A DNA stretch of 64,000 bases, from positions 184,683-248,682 of the forward strand of contig NZ_JOGB01000001.1 in the NCBI RefSeq assembly GCF_000719335.1, given 5' to 3'. The stretch is from Streptomyces sp. NRRL S-87. Lineage in GTDB: Bacteria > Actinomycetota > Actinomycetes > Streptomycetales > Streptomycetaceae. Numbering within the stretch: position 1 is the stretch's first letter; every line of letters begins with the position of its first letter. Under the pieces are notes generated by a model, which saw only the letters and a program-made list of their open reading frames with translations, was not told the origin of the DNA and did not search any database. Both the position numbers and the translations under genes were made by a program. This document shows, in pieces, positions 38,451 to 46,994 of this stretch.

Positions 38451-39425
38451 TCAGTAGCCGTAGATCATCTTGTAGGCGACCTCGGGCAGGAACTGCCCGG
38501 CCGAGGAGCCGGCACCGACGCCGCAGTTGCCGTCGGACTCGCCGGGGAGCTTGATCCACAGCAGCATCTCGGCGCCGCCTCCGCCGCGCTGGCTCGGGGT
38601 ACCGATCCGGCGGCCCGCGGGGTTGCACCACTGCCCGTTGGAGCCGTTGCCGTTGCGGCTGGTGTCGACGACGAACGGCTTCGTGTAGCCGTAGGAGCCG
38701 AGGGCGGAGTTGACCGCGTTGCCGTAGGCGGTGTTCTGGTCCGTGGTGAAGTAGTTGGAGACGTTCAGCACGAAACCGCGGGCCCCGCCGACGCCGGCGG
38801 CGGCCAGCTGCTGTGCCATGGTCGAGGCTCCGATCCAGCCGGGGTTCCCCGCGTCGAGGTAGACCCAGGTGTGGGGGGCCTTGGCCTGGAACTGGGCGAT
38901 CGCGTTCTTCAACATGGCGTTGCGTTCGGCGATCTGAGCGGCCGTCATACAGCTCTCGTGGCCGAGCGCGTCGGGTTCGAGGACGACGACGGCCGGGCGG
39001 TTGCCGATGCCCGAGGCGAAGGCGGCGATCCAGGCGTCGTACGCGGCGCGGCTGCCGGCGCCGCCGCCGGAGTGGCCGGCGCAGACGTCCCGGTTGGGGA
39101 TGTTGTACGCGACCAGGACCGGCAACTTGTCGAGGGAGTCCGCACGGCCGACGTACGCGCCGGTGGCCGCGCCGATGTCGCCGCTCCAGTTGCCGAACCA
39201 ACGGGCGGCCGGGGTGCGGCCGATGGACGTCCGGATCGCCGCCGCCCGCCCGTCGCCCGGGTTCGCGTCGCTCCACCGCAGGGCGGAGTTGTCGGGGTCG
39301 GTGTAGAAGCCGCTGGTCATGGTGGTCGGGTCGGCCGCGTACGCCGCACCGGCGCCGATCAGGGCGAGACCGGTGCCGAGGACGCCGGCCAGCAGAGCCG
39401 ACACGGCTCGCAAGGAGGTGCGCAT
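38451..39425 (-). CDS. Secreted small GH6 endoglucanase
   Basis: This 324-residue secreted enzyme has a signal peptide (~1-30, ending GAAYA) and a compact GH6 domain of ~290 residues, the size of Streptomyces and Thermobifida endoglucanases. Motifs include GFYTDPDNSALRW, the acid loop AYNIPNRDVCAGHSGGG, VVVLEPDAL, DTSRNGNGSNGQWCNPAG and LWIKLPGESDGNC. Conserved Cys pairs are in place. ATG 39425 has GGAGG within the leader. The palindrome TGGAAGCGCTTCCA lies 32 nt upstream, and the LacI-type regulator at 39697 is divergent, so this group is probably under that regulator. Confidence 0.92.
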   Translation of the reverse strand: MRTSLRAVSALLAGVLGTGLALIGAGAAYAADPTTMTSGFYTDPDNSALRWSDANPGDGRAAAIRTSIGRTPAARWFGNWSGDIGAATGAYVGRADSLDKLPVLVAYNIPNRDVCAGHSGGGAGSRAAYDAWIAAFASGIGNRPAVVVLEPDALGHESCMTAAQIAERNAMLKNAIAQFQAKAPHTWVYLDAGNPGWIGASTMAQQLAAAGVGGARGFVLNVSNYFTTDQNTAYGNAVNSALGSYGYTKPFVVDTSRNGNGSNGQWCNPAGRRIGTPSQRGGGGAEMLLWIKLPGESDGNCGVGAGSSAGQFLPEVAYKMIYGY

Positions 39426-39456
39426 GGTGGATCTTCCTCCGGGAGGTGGGGAAGTG

Positions 39457-39470
39457 TGGAAGCGCTTCCA
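39457..39470. promoter_or_regulatory. LacI-type operator before the GH6-GH6-GH10 group
   Basis: Perfect 14-bp palindrome TGGAAGCGCTTCCA. It differs from the CebR site by one base in each half. It is the probable target of the divergent regulator at 39697, though CebR binding cannot be excluded. Confidence 0.8.
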
Positions 39471-39578
39471 GTTTGGGGGAGGGTCGGATCGCGCTGTTGG
39501 GATGATTGGGTTCGTTACGAGCGTGTGTCAATAGGTTGAACGCGAAACAGTCCCGGCCCACTTGATGGCGCCACAAGT

Positions 39579-39592
39579 TGGAAGCGCTGCCG
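39579..39592. promoter_or_regulatory. Second, imperfect LacI-type operator before the divergent regulator
   Basis: TGGAAGCGCTGCCG shares one full half-site with the palindrome at 39457, 122 nt away. Its position before the regulator gene suggests autoregulation or a looped pair. Confidence 0.55.
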
Positions 39593-39696
39593 GAACGAGA
39601 CCGAGGACGGGGCCCCTGTGCAGGTCCGGAGCCGGTGCGGGGCATGGAATCATGGCCGCTGTTCGCCGTCCGCGTGAGCACGAGGAGCAGGTCGCC

Positions 39697-40722
39697 ATGG
39701 AGCCGTCGCCCAAGCGCATGCCGACTCTCGACGAGGTGGCCGCACGAGCCGGGGTGTCGCGCACGGCGGCCTCCCGGGTGATCAACAACGCCCCGCACGT
39801 GAGCCGCGCCAAGCGGGAGGCGGTCCAACGCGCGGTGCGCGAGCTGTCTTTCGTGCCGAATCCGGCTGCGCAGGCCCTGGCGACCCGCAAGGTCGGAGCG
39901 GTGGTGCTGGCCCTCTCCAGCGACGAGCCGGGGCTGTTCGCCGACCCGTTCTTCGCGGAGGTCGTCGTCGGCGTCAGCGCGGCGCTGGAGCCGACCGAAC
40001 TCGAACTGGTCCTGCTGCTGGCCAACACCCCGCGCGGCCGGGAGAGGTTCGAGCGGTTGCTGCGCTCCCGCCGGGCCGACGGCGTCATGCTGATGGCACT
40101 GCGCGGTGACGACCCCCTGGGGCGCCTGTGCGAGGAGGTCGCTCTCCCCGTCGTCTTCGGCGGTCGCCCGCTCTCCGGGGAGCCGACGTGGTACGTGGAC
40201 GCCGACAACCGGGGCGGTGCCCGGCTGGCTGCCGAGCACTTCGCGCGGACCGGGCGCCGGCGCCCCGTCATGATCACCGGACAGGTGGACGCCGGGGCCT
40301 CGGTCGCGCGGGAGCAGGGGTTCACCGACGGTCTGACCCTGTCCGGCCTGTCGCTGCTCGGGGTCGAGCCCGGGCAGTTCACCGAGGACGGCGGCGCCGG
40401 GGCGATGGAGCGGCTGCTCCGAGCGCGCCCCGACGCGGTCTTCGCCGCCTCCGACGCCATGGCCATCGGCGCTCTGCGCACCTTGCGGGAACGCGGGCTC
40501 CGGGTGCCCGAGGACGTCGCGGTGATCGGCTTCGACGACCTGGCCAGCGCCCGGCACACCAGCCCGCCGCTGACCACGGTCCATCAGCCGGTCCGGGCGC
40601 TGGGGCAGGAGATGGCCCGGATGCTGGTCAGCGCCATCGAAGGACACCGCCCCAGCCCGTTGATCCTCCCGACCCGCCTGACCGTGCGCGAGTCCGCCCC
40701 CGATCTGCCCACGCCGGCCTGA
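39697..40722 (+). CDS. LacI-family repressor of the GH6/xylanase group
   Basis: This 341-residue LacI-family regulator has the helix-turn-helix TLDEVAARAGVSRTAASRVI, the hinge segment NPAAQALATRKV and an effector domain ending PPLTTVHQPVRALG. Its recognition helix SRTAASRV differs from those of CebR (GRGTVSRV), AraR (SHQTVSRV) and the BxlR-like protein (SQATVSKV). That agrees with a different operator, TGGAAGCGCTTCCA. ATG 39697 has GAGGAG 9 nt upstream; ATG 39652 is in frame but has no ribosome site. It is divergent from two GH6 genes and the GH10 gene. The inducer is unknown; a cello- or xylo-oligosaccharide is likely from context. Confidence 0.85.
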   Translation: MEPSPKRMPTLDEVAARAGVSRTAASRVINNAPHVSRAKREAVQRAVRELSFVPNPAAQALATRKVGAVVLALSSDEPGLFADPFFAEVVVGVSAALEPTELELVLLLANTPRGRERFERLLRSRRADGVMLMALRGDDPLGRLCEEVALPVVFGGRPLSGEPTWYVDADNRGGARLAAEHFARTGRRRPVMITGQVDAGASVAREQGFTDGLTLSGLSLLGVEPGQFTEDGGAGAMERLLRARPDAVFAASDAMAIGALRTLRERGLRVPEDVAVIGFDDLASARHTSPPLTTVHQPVRALGQEMARMLVSAIEGHRPSPLILPTRLTVRESAPDLPTPA

Positions 40723-40761
40723 TCGGCGGGCGGGGCCCCGGACCGACACCGGCATCACAGG

Positions 40762-42231
40762 TCACGGGCGCCCGCGTCCCGGTGGTTCCCGCCCGCACGG
40801 GTACGCGAGGGCGAACCAGGGGAAGTGCGCCTGGTTGGTGGAAGGGCGGCCGTCGGAGGTGGCGTAGAGGCCGAGCTGGACGCTGGTGAACAGCGGGGTG
40901 AGGAAGGCGGCTTCGACGGTGGCCAGGTCCCGCCAGGTGCCGTCGCGCGCCGCGTGGGCGAAGGTGTGGGTGAAGCCCCGGATGCGGGCTCCCAGGAGCA
41001 CGGGACCCGGCGGGACGGGAACGCCGGCCAGGACCTCGGACCCGCGGCGGAGGGTGAGTCCTGCCGTCGTGCGGAGGAGGACGAGATGGGCGTCGTCGTC
41101 GAGGACCACGGCGAGGCCCGCCTGTTCGCCCGGCGCGGCGGGGGTGAAGTGCAGTTCGGTGGAGACGTCGCAGTCGGGATGTTCCTGGGGGCGGGCCAGC
41201 AGGGACGGGGTGGTGCGTTCGCCCAGGCGCTCGGGGCGGAGCCGCAGGCGTAGTCCGTCGCCGGTGGTCCAGAACCGCGAGGGCGGGGTGCGCAGGGTGC
41301 TCCAGTCGGGGGAGAGGGTGGCGAAGCCGTCGTGGACGGGGCGGCGAGGGGCGGTGTGGACGACGGGGGAGAAGACCGGCCAGCCCTCGTCCCAGGTGAC
41401 CCGGCTGAGGAAGGTCTCGCGGCCGATGGCGGAGCCCGGTCGGACGCCCAGAAGGACGGCCCGCCAGTCCCCGTGCGGGGTCAGGACGAGGTCGGCGTGC
41501 CCCGTGCAGGTGACGGGGCCGGTTGCGGGTGGGAGTACCGGGTTGCCGGGTGCGCCCTCGTACGGGCCGGTCACCTGGTCGGCGCGGGCGGCCACCACGC
41601 TGTGGTCCACGTCCGTACCGCCCTCGGCGGTGAGCAGGAGGTAGCTGCCGTCGACCTTGTAGAGGTGCGGGGCTTCCGACCACCGGGCGCCCGGGTGGCT
41701 CCCCCGCCACAGGACGTGCTCGGGTCCCGTGAGCCGTCGTTCGCGGGGGAGGTACTCGCGCATCCAGATCTCGGTGCGTCCGGCGGCCTCGTCCACCACG
41801 CGGGCGGCCGTGAACCAGGCCCGGCCGTCGCCGTCGCCCCGCCCGTCGTCGAAGAACAGCGACGGGTCGAAGCCCTCGCCGTCCAGCCAGTGCGGTCGCG
41901 ACCAGGGCCCCGCGGGATCGGCCGCCGTGACGACGAAATGGCCGGGGCCGTCCATCAGCGTGCAGACGAGGTGGAAGACGCCGTCGTGGTAGCGGATCGT
42001 CGGTGCGAACAGGCCCCGCGAGGGCGCGCACCCGGCGAGGTCGAGCGCGGCCGCCCGGTCGAGGGCGGAGCCGATGCGCCGCCAGTTCACGAGATCGCGG
42101 CTGTGGAACACGGGAAGGCCCGGGAACCACTCGAAGCTGGACGTCACCAGGTAGTAGTCCGCCCCCGCCCGGCAGACGGACGGGTCGGGCCGGAAGCCCG
42201 GCAGCACGGGATCGCCGAGGAAGCCGGTCAT
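40762..42231 (-). CDS. GH43 beta-xylosidase / arabinofuranosidase
   Basis: This 489-residue protein lacks a signal peptide, so it is probably cytoplasmic and acts on imported xylo-oligosaccharides. It has an N-terminal five-bladed GH43 propeller (~1-300) and a C-terminal beta-sandwich (~310-489) of the GH43 xylosidase type. The catalytic base is the Asp in GFRPDPSVCR (residue 16) and the acid Glu is in RWSEAPHLYKVDGSYLL (~195). Start ATG 42231 overlaps the GH3 stop in ATGA, so translation is coupled. It is the third gene of a regulator-GH3-GH43 operon divergent from the BxlEFG-like importer. Beta-xylosidase is favoured over arabinofuranosidase by the C-terminal domain, not proven. Confidence 0.88.
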   Translation of the reverse strand: MTGFLGDPVLPGFRPDPSVCRAGADYYLVTSSFEWFPGLPVFHSRDLVNWRRIGSALDRAAALDLAGCAPSRGLFAPTIRYHDGVFHLVCTLMDGPGHFVVTAADPAGPWSRPHWLDGEGFDPSLFFDDGRGDGDGRAWFTAARVVDEAAGRTEIWMREYLPRERRLTGPEHVLWRGSHPGARWSEAPHLYKVDGSYLLLTAEGGTDVDHSVVAARADQVTGPYEGAPGNPVLPPATGPVTCTGHADLVLTPHGDWRAVLLGVRPGSAIGRETFLSRVTWDEGWPVFSPVVHTAPRRPVHDGFATLSPDWSTLRTPPSRFWTTGDGLRLRLRPERLGERTTPSLLARPQEHPDCDVSTELHFTPAAPGEQAGLAVVLDDDAHLVLLRTTAGLTLRRGSEVLAGVPVPPGPVLLGARIRGFTHTFAHAARDGTWRDLATVEAAFLTPLFTSVQLGLYATSDGRPSTNQAHFPWFALAYPCGREPPGRGRP

Positions 42232-44447
42232 GGCAGCGGGACGGTCTCGACCGGCACGGACAGCACACGGTCGGCCGCCGGGTGGCGCACCGGTCCCCGG
42301 AGCGTGAAGGTGCCCCGGAGCGGAAGATCGCCGCTGGAGCGTCCGACGGCCACGCGGATCTCCCCGGGCTCCACTCTCCTGCGCAGGTCGAGCCCGGTGA
42401 AGGAAGTCCGGTCGGCATGGACGGAGAAGGCGACCCGGGCGGCCGCGCCCGGTGGCAGTTCCACCCTGGCGAATCCCGCGAGCCACCGCTGCGGCCGGAC
42501 GACGGACGCCACGGGGTCCGAGAGGTACAGCTGCACCACCTCGGTCCCGGCCACGTCGCCGACGTTGCGTACGGTGGCCGACACGGCGACGGACCCGTCC
42601 GTCGCGGCGACGGGATCCACCGCGAGGTCCGAGAAGGTGAAGCGGGTCCAGCTCAGCCCGTGTCCGAAGGGGAACAGCGGGGTCGGGTCCACCGAGCTCC
42701 AGTCGGTGCGCCCGCCGAGCCTGGCGTGCAGGTACGTGCCGGGCTGCCCGCCGCCCCGGCGGGGGATCGAGACGGGCAGCCGCCCGGACGGTTCCGCGGC
42801 CCCGCTGATGATCCGGGCCAGCGCCGTCCCGCCCTCCTCGCCGGGGAAGAAGGCCTGCACCACGGCCGCTGCGCGCTCGGCCAACGTGCCGAGCGCGTAG
42901 GGCCGTCCGGAGACGAGGAGCAGCACGGTCGGCACCCCGGAGTCCAGCACGGCGGAGGCGAGCGCGGCCTGGTCGCCGGGCAGATCGAGGGTCTCGGCGT
43001 CGCAGCCCTCGCCGGAGGTGCCCCGGCCGAACATGCCGGCCCGGTCCCCGAGCACCAGCACGTTCACGTCCGGATCGTCCGTCGTGACCGTGAACCCGGC
43101 GGCGGTGAGCGCCTGGCCGAGCGTCGGGATCTCCAGCCCGGGATCGCCCGGCGGCGCGACGTGGTTGGGGAAGGAGTAGCAGCCGAGGAAGGCACGGGGG
43201 TCGTCGGCGTAGGGCCCGCTGACCGCCACCCGGCACGGCTCCAGCGGCAGGGTGCCGTCGTTGGCGAGCAGCACGGTGGACCGTTCGGCCAGGAGCCTGG
43301 CCAGTTCCCGGTTGTCCGGCGGGTCGAGGTCGACGGGCTCGGCCTTGACGGGTTCCCAGTCGGGGTCGAGCAGGCCGAGTTCGGCCTTCTGCCGCAGGAC
43401 CCGTTCCGCGGCCCGGTCGACGAGCTCCGCGGAGAGGCTTCCCGACCGCACGAGTTCGGTGAGCGGCTCGCCGTAGCAGCGGGCCGTGGGCAGTTCGACG
43501 TCGATTCCGGCGGTCAGCGCCAGCGCACCGGCCGCGCCGCGCGATCCGGCGACGCCGTGCCGGGTCTCCAGGAAGGAGACGGCGTAGTAGTCGGCGACGA
43601 CCACACCGCTGAAACCGAGCTCGCCCCTGAGCAGCCCGGTCAGCAGCCGTTCGTCGGCTGCCACCGGGACGCCGTCCACGTCGGTGTAGCTGTTCATCAC
43701 CGATCGGGCGCCTCCCTCGCGCAGGGCCCGTACGAAGGGCTCGACCAGCACGTCGCTGAATTCGCGCGGCCCCGAGGCGACGGGCGCCATGTTCCGGCCG
43801 CCGCGCGAGGCCGAGTACCCGGCGAAGTGCTTGAGCGTCGCCACGATCCCGGCGCCCTCCAAGCCCTGCACGTAGGCGGTGCCGATCGCTCCGACGAGGT
43901 AGGGGTCCTCGCCGATGCACTCCTCGGTCCTGCCCCACCGGTAGTCGCGGACCACGTCGAGGACCGGAGCCAGCCCCTGGTGGACGCCGACCCGCCGCAT
44001 CCCCGTCCCGATGGCGGCGGCCATCCGGCGCACGAGCCCGGGATCGAAGGACGCGCCCCAGGCCAGGGGCGCGGGGAAGACCGTCGCCCCCGCGGTCATG
44101 AACCCGGTCAGGCACTCCTCGTGCGCGAGGGCCGGAATCCCGAACCGGCCGGATCCGGTGACCTGGCGCTGGAGCGAGGCGAGCCGCTCCATCCCGGCTT
44201 CCGCGGTGACCGGAGCGGTGCCGAAGATCCGGGTGAGCTGGCCGAGCCCGTGGCCCACGATGTCGTCGAGACCGGGCGCGGACTCGCCGGAGTCGTCCTC
44301 GATCGGCGCCACCGGCGTCCCCGGATCCGAGGGCAGCGCCCAGAACCCGGTGAGCTGGGCCGCCTTCTCCTCCAGGGACATCCGCTCCAGCAGATCGGCG
44401 ACCCGTACGGACACGGGCAGGAGGGGGTCGCGCCAGGGCTCGGTCAA
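42228..44447 (-). CDS. bxlA: GH3 beta-xylosidase
   Basis: This 739-residue GH3 enzyme has the N-terminal barrel, a middle alpha/beta domain and a C-terminal fibronectin-III-like domain (~640-720). It shows LKHFAGYSASRGGRN (~205-220) and a nucleophile Asp in LGFSGVVVADYYAVS (~282). No signal peptide is visible, so hydrolysis is intracellular. The start is TTG 44447, preceded by GGAGGA. It lies directly after the BxlR-like regulator and is coupled to GH43 by ATGA. The bxlA name is based on linkage with a BxlR/BxlEFG-type cluster; GH3 proteins also include beta-glucosidases, so substrate is inferred. Confidence 0.86.
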   Translation of the reverse strand: MTEPWRDPLLPVSVRVADLLERMSLEEKAAQLTGFWALPSDPGTPVAPIEDDSGESAPGLDDIVGHGLGQLTRIFGTAPVTAEAGMERLASLQRQVTGSGRFGIPALAHEECLTGFMTAGATVFPAPLAWGASFDPGLVRRMAAAIGTGMRRVGVHQGLAPVLDVVRDYRWGRTEECIGEDPYLVGAIGTAYVQGLEGAGIVATLKHFAGYSASRGGRNMAPVASGPREFSDVLVEPFVRALREGGARSVMNSYTDVDGVPVAADERLLTGLLRGELGFSGVVVADYYAVSFLETRHGVAGSRGAAGALALTAGIDVELPTARCYGEPLTELVRSGSLSAELVDRAAERVLRQKAELGLLDPDWEPVKAEPVDLDPPDNRELARLLAERSTVLLANDGTLPLEPCRVAVSGPYADDPRAFLGCYSFPNHVAPPGDPGLEIPTLGQALTAAGFTVTTDDPDVNVLVLGDRAGMFGRGTSGEGCDAETLDLPGDQAALASAVLDSGVPTVLLLVSGRPYALGTLAERAAAVVQAFFPGEEGGTALARIISGAAEPSGRLPVSIPRRGGGQPGTYLHARLGGRTDWSSVDPTPLFPFGHGLSWTRFTFSDLAVDPVAATDGSVAVSATVRNVGDVAGTEVVQLYLSDPVASVVRPQRWLAGFARVELPPGAAARVAFSVHADRTSFTGLDLRRRVEPGEIRVAVGRSSGDLPLRGTFTLRGPVRHPAADRVLSVPVETVPLP

Positions 44448-44456
44448 GGAGTCCTC

Positions 44457-45470
44457 CTAGGGACGGGGTGGGGCGGTGGAGAGCCGGACCTTGAGTTCGG
44501 TCGAGAGCTCCATCCGGGGGCTGACCAGGGGCTGGCCGTCCAGGAGCTGGAAGAGCGTGCGGGCGGCGAGCTGGCCCATCTCCTCCAGCGGCTGGCGCAC
44601 CGTCGTCAGCGGCGGAGACAGCCATCCGCACATAGGCAGGTCGTCGAACCCGATGACGCTGAGGTCCTGCGGGACCCTCAACCCGGCCTGCCGGGCTGCC
44701 TCGTAGACGCCCATCGCCTGCTGGTCGCTGCCGGCGAAGACGGCGGTCGGCGGCTCGGGGAGGGCGAGCAGTTCCCGGGCCCGCCGGAACCCGCCCTCGT
44801 GCTGGAAGTCGCCGAACCGGATCAGCTCGCGGTCGACCTCGATGCCGGCCCGCTCCAGCGCGGCCCGGTACCCGTCGATGCGGGCCTGGCTGCAGAGCAT
44901 CTCCTTGCGCCCGCCGATCGCGGCGATCCGGCGGTGCCCCAGCTCCAGCAGGTGCTCGGTGGCGGCGAGGCCGCCCGCCCAGTTGGTCGCGCCGATGCTC
45001 GGCACACCATGGCCCGGCAGGTCGATCGGGTCGATGACGACCAGCGCCACCCCCGCCCGTTCCACCTGGGTGCGCTGTGCCTGGGTGACGGAGGCGGTGA
45101 CGAGGATGACGCCGTCGCTGTGGTGCAGGACCGGCAGTTGGGCCCAGCTCGACGGCGTGGCCTCGCCCGGCGGGAGGAGGGACACGACGGTGCCCACGCC
45201 CCGCCGGGCGCACTCGGCCTCGACGCCGCGCAGTATCTCCACCGCCCACGCGCTGTCCAGTCCGCCGATGATCAGATCGACCAGGCCGGACCTGCGCGCT
45301 CGTCCCTGCCGGCCGGGGGGCAGGTAGTTGTGGGTGCGCAGCAGGCCCTCGATCCTCTCGCGCGTCGCGGGCGCGACATCGGAGCGGCCGTTGATCACCT
45401 TGGAGACGGTGGCCTGGGAGACCCCCGCCTCCGCGGCGATGACGGCCAGGGTCGGACGCTGCTCACTCAA
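44457..45470 (-). CDS. bxlR: LacI-family repressor, BxlR type
   Basis: This 337-residue LacI-family regulator has the helix-turn-helix TLAVIAAEAGVSQATVSKVI, a hinge region around LRTHNYLPPGRQGRARRSG (less canonical than its paralogs) and an effector domain ending PPLTTVRQPLEEMGQLA. The start is TTG 45470, preceded by GAGGAG at 5 nt; no ATG or GTG is close by with family similarity. It leads a minus-strand operon with GH3 and GH43 and is divergent from the importer genes. Known BxlR proteins repress xylo-oligosaccharide genes; assignment rests on this arrangement. Confidence 0.85.
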   Translation of the reverse strand: MSEQRPTLAVIAAEAGVSQATVSKVINGRSDVAPATRERIEGLLRTHNYLPPGRQGRARRSGLVDLIIGGLDSAWAVEILRGVEAECARRGVGTVVSLLPPGEATPSSWAQLPVLHHSDGVILVTASVTQAQRTQVERAGVALVVIDPIDLPGHGVPSIGATNWAGGLAATEHLLELGHRRIAAIGGRKEMLCSQARIDGYRAALERAGIEVDRELIRFGDFQHEGGFRRARELLALPEPPTAVFAGSDQQAMGVYEAARQAGLRVPQDLSVIGFDDLPMCGWLSPPLTTVRQPLEEMGQLAARTLFQLLDGQPLVSPRMELSTELKVRLSTAPPRP

Positions 45471-45515
45471 CTTCGCTCCTCTGCGCGGACGCCTTGGACC
45501 GGCGACACATATCGC

Positions 45516-45532
45516 AAACTTTCGAAGAGTTT
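45516..45532. promoter_or_regulatory. Candidate BxlR-type operator near bxlR
   Basis: AAACTTTCGAAGAGTTT is an imperfect palindrome with 5-bp arms (AAACT/AGTTT) around a TTCGAA core, in an AT-rich patch 46 nt before the bxlR start. Confidence 0.5.
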
Positions 45533-45654
45533 CCGGTCGGTGCGAGCGGGTTGTCAAGCTCCAAGTGGGCGTCCATTGCATGCAATTCGGCGGCAGGGGT
45601 TGACCGGCAGGCCCCGCGTTCCTAGTTTGTGGCAGCACGAATTCGAGAAAGTTA

Positions 45655-45667
45655 CGAAATGTTTTCG
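45655..45667. promoter_or_regulatory. Candidate BxlR-type operator near bxlE
   Basis: CGAAATGTTTTCG has arms CGAAA/TTTCG, 35 nt before the bxlE start. It shares the TTCG/CGAA theme with the site at 45516, and CGAGAAAGTT just upstream may be a further half-site. Confidence 0.5.
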
Positions 45668-45701
45668 GAGTCGAACCGGCATCCCCCACCCCGGAGGTCC
45701 C

Positions 45702-46994
45702 ATGGGCAGCACACCCCCGACCCGACGTAGCTTCCTGGCTCTCTCGGGCCTGACCGCTCTGTCCGCCTCGCTGACCGCGGCCTGCGGAGGCGGGGACCCG
45801 GGCCCGGGATCTGCGGCCGGCGGCAAGGTGGCCTTCGCGTGGTGGAACATCGCCACCACGGAGCCCGGCAAGTCCCTGTTCCCGCAGATCTCCTCGGCGT
45901 TCACGGCTGCTCACCCGGACATCACCGTCAAGACCACCTCGTTGGAGAACGAGGCGTTCAAGTCCAAGCTGACGGCCGCCACTTCGTCGGGCAGGCTGCC
46001 GGACGTCTTCCAGACCTGGGGCGGTGGCGTGCTGCGGCAGCAGGTCGACGCCGGGCTGGTCGAGGACCTCACCGACGCGCTCGGCTGGTCGTCCGAGCTC
46101 ACCCCCGTCTCGCTGCGGCCCTACCAGTTCGAGGGGCGGACCTACGGGGTGCCGTACGACGTCGGCATGGTCGGCTTCTGGTACAACAAGAGGCTCTTCG
46201 CCAAGGCCGGGATCACCGCTCCGCCGGCCACCTGGGCCGAACTCCTCGAAGACGTCCGGAAGCTCAAGGCGGCGGGCGTGACCCCGATCGCCCTCGCGGG
46301 CAAGGAGAAGTGGCCCGGCCACTTCTACTGGGCCTACCTCGCGATGCGCGTCGCGGGGCTCCCGGCCTTGCAGGAGGCCGCGACGTCCAAGGACTTCACC
46401 GGCGCCGGCTTCGTCCGGGCGGGCGCCCGTCTCAAGGAACTGGTCGACCTCCAGCCGTTCCAGACGGGCTTCCTCGGCGCCGGCTACGCCACGCCCGGCG
46501 GCCAGGCCGCGACCATGGGCAACGGCAAGGCCGCCATGGAGTTGATGGGGCAGTGGGGGCCGTCGGTGGAGAAGGACGCCGGCGCCGACCTCGGAGCTGA
46601 CCTGGGGTTCTTCCCCTTCCCGATCGTCGACGGCGGCGTCGGTCAGGTCACCGAGGTGCTCGGCGGCGGCGGCGGATTCGCGCTGCGCAAGGGCGCGCCG
46701 AAGGAGGCGCTGGACTTCCTGAAGTTCTTCGTTCTGGAGAACGAGTCCAAGCTGCTGGCCTCCAACGGCTACCTGCCGGTGGTCAAGGGCGCGGAGAGCC
46801 GGCTCACCGACCCCAGCAGGAAGGTGGTGGCCGACAGCCTGGTCAGGGCGACGGGCTTCCAGCTCTACCTCGACCAGGCGTACCCGCCGGCGGTCGGCGA
46901 GGAGGTCAACGACAGCGTCGCCGCCCTCCTCGCCGGCAGGAAGACCCCCGCGCAGGTCGCCGAGTCGATCACCGAGGCTGCGAAGGGTGCCTAG
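45702..46994 (+). CDS. bxlE: Xylo-oligosaccharide-binding lipoprotein, BxlE type
   Basis: This 430-residue family 1 solute-binding protein has a Tat-like signal (TRRSFLALSG) and a lipobox ending at Cys 28 (SLTAAC). It is therefore probably exported folded and lipidated. The mature protein has the usual two-lobe fold with aromatic residues in FAWWNIATTEPG, FQTWGGG and YDVGMVGFWYNKR. ATG 45702 has GGAGG 4 nt upstream. It is first in a three-gene importer operon divergent from the bxlR-GH3-GH43 operon. Xylobiose is the ligand of known BxlE proteins; here that is inferred from the neighbours. Confidence 0.87.
   Translation: MGSTPPTRRSFLALSGLTALSASLTAACGGGDPGPGSAAGGKVAFAWWNIATTEPGKSLFPQISSAFTAAHPDITVKTTSLENEAFKSKLTAATSSGRLPDVFQTWGGGVLRQQVDAGLVEDLTDALGWSSELTPVSLRPYQFEGRTYGVPYDVGMVGFWYNKRLFAKAGITAPPATWAELLEDVRKLKAAGVTPIALAGKEKWPGHFYWAYLAMRVAGLPALQEAATSKDFTGAGFVRAGARLKELVDLQPFQTGFLGAGYATPGGQAATMGNGKAAMELMGQWGPSVEKDAGADLGADLGFFPFPIVDGGVGQVTEVLGGGGGFALRKGAPKEALDFLKFFVLENESKLLASNGYLPVVKGAESRLTDPSRKVVADSLVRATGFQLYLDQAYPPAVGEEVNDSVAALLAGRKTPAQVAESITEAAKGA

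Noticed and set aside
42003..46994. 1663-codon open frame on the plus strand running through the GH43, GH3 and BxlR region
   Set aside because: Only its last 430 codons (from ATG 45702 with GGAGG) encode a real protein, BxlE. The rest is antisense to three well-supported genes.
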